A stretch of 64,000 nucleotides of DNA from Desulfatibacillum aliphaticivorans DSM 15576 (GTDB lineage Bacteria; Desulfobacterota; Desulfobacteria; Desulfobacterales; Desulfatibacillaceae), in the NCBI RefSeq assembly GCF_000429905.1, contig NZ_KE386983.1, positions 13,683-77,682 of the forward strand, given 5' to 3'. A program made the translations under genes and the position numbers. Under the pieces are notes generated by a model that saw only the letters and a program-made list of their open reading frames with translations, did no database searches and was not told the DNA's origin. This document shows positions 61,994 to 64,000 of the stretch, piece by piece. Numbering within the stretch: position 1 is the stretch's first letter; every line of letters begins with the position of its first letter.

Positions 61994-63712
61994 CTATCCT
62001 TCCCGAATTCCCTCGATGATGGCCTGAACCGTTTGCCTGTCCTTCCACCTGTTCCATTGCACCCTGTAAGCCACGGCGCCGGCGATGGATGGCACAAGCT
62101 GATCCCGTGCATTAAACCAGATCGCCTGCAAGGGCTTGGTGTTGCCTTCTCCGCTGTGAAAAACCATTCTCCGGTGCCCCCTGCCGACTGTCGGGCCTTG
62201 CTTGATTCCAACCTCGGTGGAAATGAAGACCGGTTCAGGATTGGCAATGCCAAAGGGCGCCATGCTTTCTATTTGATTAGCGAAATCAGGCCCGATTTCC
62301 ATGGGATTCACGGAATAGTCTATGGTCAGTACGCGTTCGAAATCCCGCTCCGTGCTTTTTTCCAAAACCTGGCTGTCGAACATGCCGCGAAAAGTTTCGA
62401 TGCTTTTATCGTCAATGGTCAACCCCGCAGCCTGGGCGTGGCCTCCAAAGGCGATCAACTGGGATTCACACGCCTGCAAAGCCTGGTAAAGATCCACCCC
62501 CGGAATGCTTCTGGCGGACCCTTTTCCCGTGCGTTTGTCCATGCTGATTAAAACCACAGGGCAATTGAATTCCCGAACCAGCTTGGCTGCAGCTATGCCT
62601 ATGACGCCCGGATGCCAGCCTGAATGAGCCATGACCAGGGAGCGTTTCCCCTTCAGGTCATGATCCGATTTGAGCAGGGAAAGCGCCGAGTGGTACAAAT
62701 CCTCGGACATGCGCTGCCGTTTGCGGTTCAGCGCATCGATTTCCCAGGCAAGCTGCCGGGCTCTTGAATTGCTTTTTTCAAGAAGAAGCTCCACGGCCTT
62801 GTTGGCGTGATCCACTCTTCCCGGAGCGTTAAGGCGGGGCGCCGCCCGAAAAGCGAGATCATGAGCCGAGACTGTGGAGTTGTCCACGGCGGATACGTCC
62901 AGCAAGGCTTTGACCCCAGGTCTCGCCGCCGCTCCCATGATTTCCAGGCCCGCCCGGGTCAGAATGCGATTTTCGCCTATCAGCGGAACCATGTCCGCTA
63001 TCGTGCCCAGGGCGACCAGGTCGCATTTATGCTTGAGGTTGGGCTCCTTGCCTTCCGGCCATAATCCCTGCTCTCGCATGGCCATTCTCAGGCCGATGCA
63101 CAAATAAAAGGCCACGCCCACCCCGGCAAGGTGGTCCAGGCCTGACGGGCACCCCGGAAGTTTAGGGTCGATGACGGCCAGGGCGGGAGGCGGCGTTTCC
63201 GAAGGCGTGTGATGGTCGGTGACAATGACGTCCACGCCCGCCTGCCCGGCCTCTTCAATGGCTTCGTGACTGCTGATGCCGTTATCGACTGTTATGACAA
63301 GCTGGATTTTTTTGGATAACACCGGATTGCGGATATGCTGCGAGGAAAATCCGTAGCCTTCCTGAGTGCGATGGGGTACGTGGAAAAACACCCTCGCCCC
63401 CGCTTCCAGCAGAAATTCGGTAAGCAACGCGGTGCTGCAAACCCCGTCTGCGTCGTAATCTCCAAACACCAGGATGTTCTCCCGGGCCTGGATGGCGTGA
63501 ATGATTCGTGCGATCGCCTTATCCATGTCTTTCAGCGTGAACGGGGACGGCAGATCCGCCAGAGACGGACCCAGATAGCGTTCCGCCGCGCCGGGCTCCC
63601 GGATGCCGCGGTTGACCATAGCCCCGGCGATGGCTTTGTGGCATCCCAGATACTTGGACAAGGCTTCCACAGCTTCCAGATTCGGCTCGCACAATTTCCA
63701 ACGTCTGTTCAT
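61994..63712 (-). CDS. recJ: single-stranded-DNA exonuclease RecJ
   Basis: A 572-residue DHH-family phosphoesterase. Motif I is VFGDYDADG (residues 82-90), motif III the DHH in VTDHHTP (166-168), later a DHHA1 domain with GGHAQAAG and a C-terminal OB-like part. RecJ degrades 5'-ended single strands in RecF recombination and repair. Its length and order match the family. ATG 63712 is conserved. Confidence 0.94.
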   Translation of the reverse strand: MNRRWKLCEPNLEAVEALSKYLGCHKAIAGAMVNRGIREPGAAERYLGPSLADLPSPFTLKDMDKAIARIIHAIQARENILVFGDYDADGVCSTALLTEFLLEAGARVFFHVPHRTQEGYGFSSQHIRNPVLSKKIQLVITVDNGISSHEAIEEAGQAGVDVIVTDHHTPSETPPPALAVIDPKLPGCPSGLDHLAGVGVAFYLCIGLRMAMREQGLWPEGKEPNLKHKCDLVALGTIADMVPLIGENRILTRAGLEIMGAAARPGVKALLDVSAVDNSTVSAHDLAFRAAPRLNAPGRVDHANKAVELLLEKSNSRARQLAWEIDALNRKRQRMSEDLYHSALSLLKSDHDLKGKRSLVMAHSGWHPGVIGIAAAKLVREFNCPVVLISMDKRTGKGSARSIPGVDLYQALQACESQLIAFGGHAQAAGLTIDDKSIETFRGMFDSQVLEKSTERDFERVLTIDYSVNPMEIGPDFANQIESMAPFGIANPEPVFISTEVGIKQGPTVGRGHRRMVFHSGEGNTKPLQAIWFNARDQLVPSIAGAVAYRVQWNRWKDRQTVQAIIEGIREG

Positions 63713-63814
63713 AGCCGAATAATATAAACCAATAATCGAAATTTCTCAAGATTTGGAATGCATTTCAGGCCATAAAGCATCATAAGTCCCGCCCGACTTC
63801 CTTTCTAAACCCTT

Positions 63815-64000
63815 TTATTCAAGAAACGCTCTTTTTTTTCCCGGCGGCCTGAAAAACAGGGGCGATTCCTTTTTCCTTAGGGGTGGCAGGGGCCCTGCGT
63901 TGGGGCGTAGGCCCAGGCTTGGGCTTCTCCTTGGGCTTGGAAGGAGCATCGAACATGGCGTCCAGGTCATCCTGAGACATGGCTGCGTTGTCGTCCGCGG
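63815..64000 (-). CDS. 3' end of an unidentified protein (5' end outside window)
   Basis: The minus strand from 64000 reads ADDNAAMSQDDLDAMFDAPS, then a Lys/Pro-rich stretch (KPKEKPKPGPTPQRRA) and ends GIAPVFQAAGKKRAFLE at a TAA at 63815. The MSQDDLDAMF segment recalls a motif repeated in several flagellar or chemotaxis-linked proteins of this phylum, but the domain to which it belongs lies outside the window. Confidence 0.55.
   Translation of the reverse strand, partial: PRTTTQPCLRMTWTPCSMLLPSPRRSPSLGLRPNAGPLPPLRKKESPLFFRPPGKKRAFLE

Overview
The window looks like a chromosomal segment of an anaerobic, lipid- or hydrocarbon-oxidising sulfate reducer of the Desulfobacterota. Desulfatibacillum or a close relative is my best guess, from gene content and style only. 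The evidence is a mid-50s GC impression, many B12/radical-SAM proteins, fatty acyl-CoA ligases, a PHA granule module, lactate permease, Cys-rich ferredoxin and a diderm type II secretion system. No rRNA, tRNA, CRISPR array, prophage or intact insertion sequence was recognised.

Layout. 1-6 kb: two divergent B12-type radical SAM genes, then a tightly overlapping minus-strand operon (UbiA prenyltransferase, radical SAM/SPASM-like enzyme, membrane-anchored beta-propeller protein). 6-10 kb: a long-chain acyl-CoA ligase, a single-domain response regulator, a START-like protein and a small membrane protein. 10-12 kb: PHA regulator PhaR and a phasin with a histone-like Lys/Ala tail. 12-15 kb: NFACT-R protein, cyclophilin lipoprotein, DUF2062 protein, then an orphan ParA-like ATPase overlapping a small unknown gene. 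15-19.7 kb: a hypothetical membrane protein, L-lactate permease, and a DUF4386 gene bracketed by two copies of a 150-bp MITE-like repeat.

19.7-37.5 kb: a long minus-strand type II secretion operon running gspF-G-H-I-J-K-L-M-N-C, a GspA/ExeA-like ATPase, a TPR/GspB-like protein, gspD, gspE, a TPR membrane protein, and finally a B12-radical SAM gene. 37.5-41.7 kb: NUDIX hydrolase, class II aldolase, a small DUF2007-like protein and a delta-60-repeat lipoprotein. 41.7-43.7 kb is a decaying zone with repeats and two pseudogenes. 43.7-64 kb: exported penicillin acylase-like hydrolase, left-handed beta-helix protein, 4Fe-4S protein, double-USP stress protein, Lnt, a domain-permuted NDP-forming acyl-CoA synthetase, a hybrid histidine kinase, a lipoprotein, an RNase Z-like hydrolase, RecJ, and the 3' end of one more gene.

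Most genes are ordinary housekeeping or envelope genes. The parts I consider least explained are the UbiA/radical-SAM/propeller operon, the MITE-bounded gene, the PHA module with its candidate operator, the nearby ParA pair, and the Cys-rich ferredoxin. Function calls come from motif and family recognition by eye; no database search was run.
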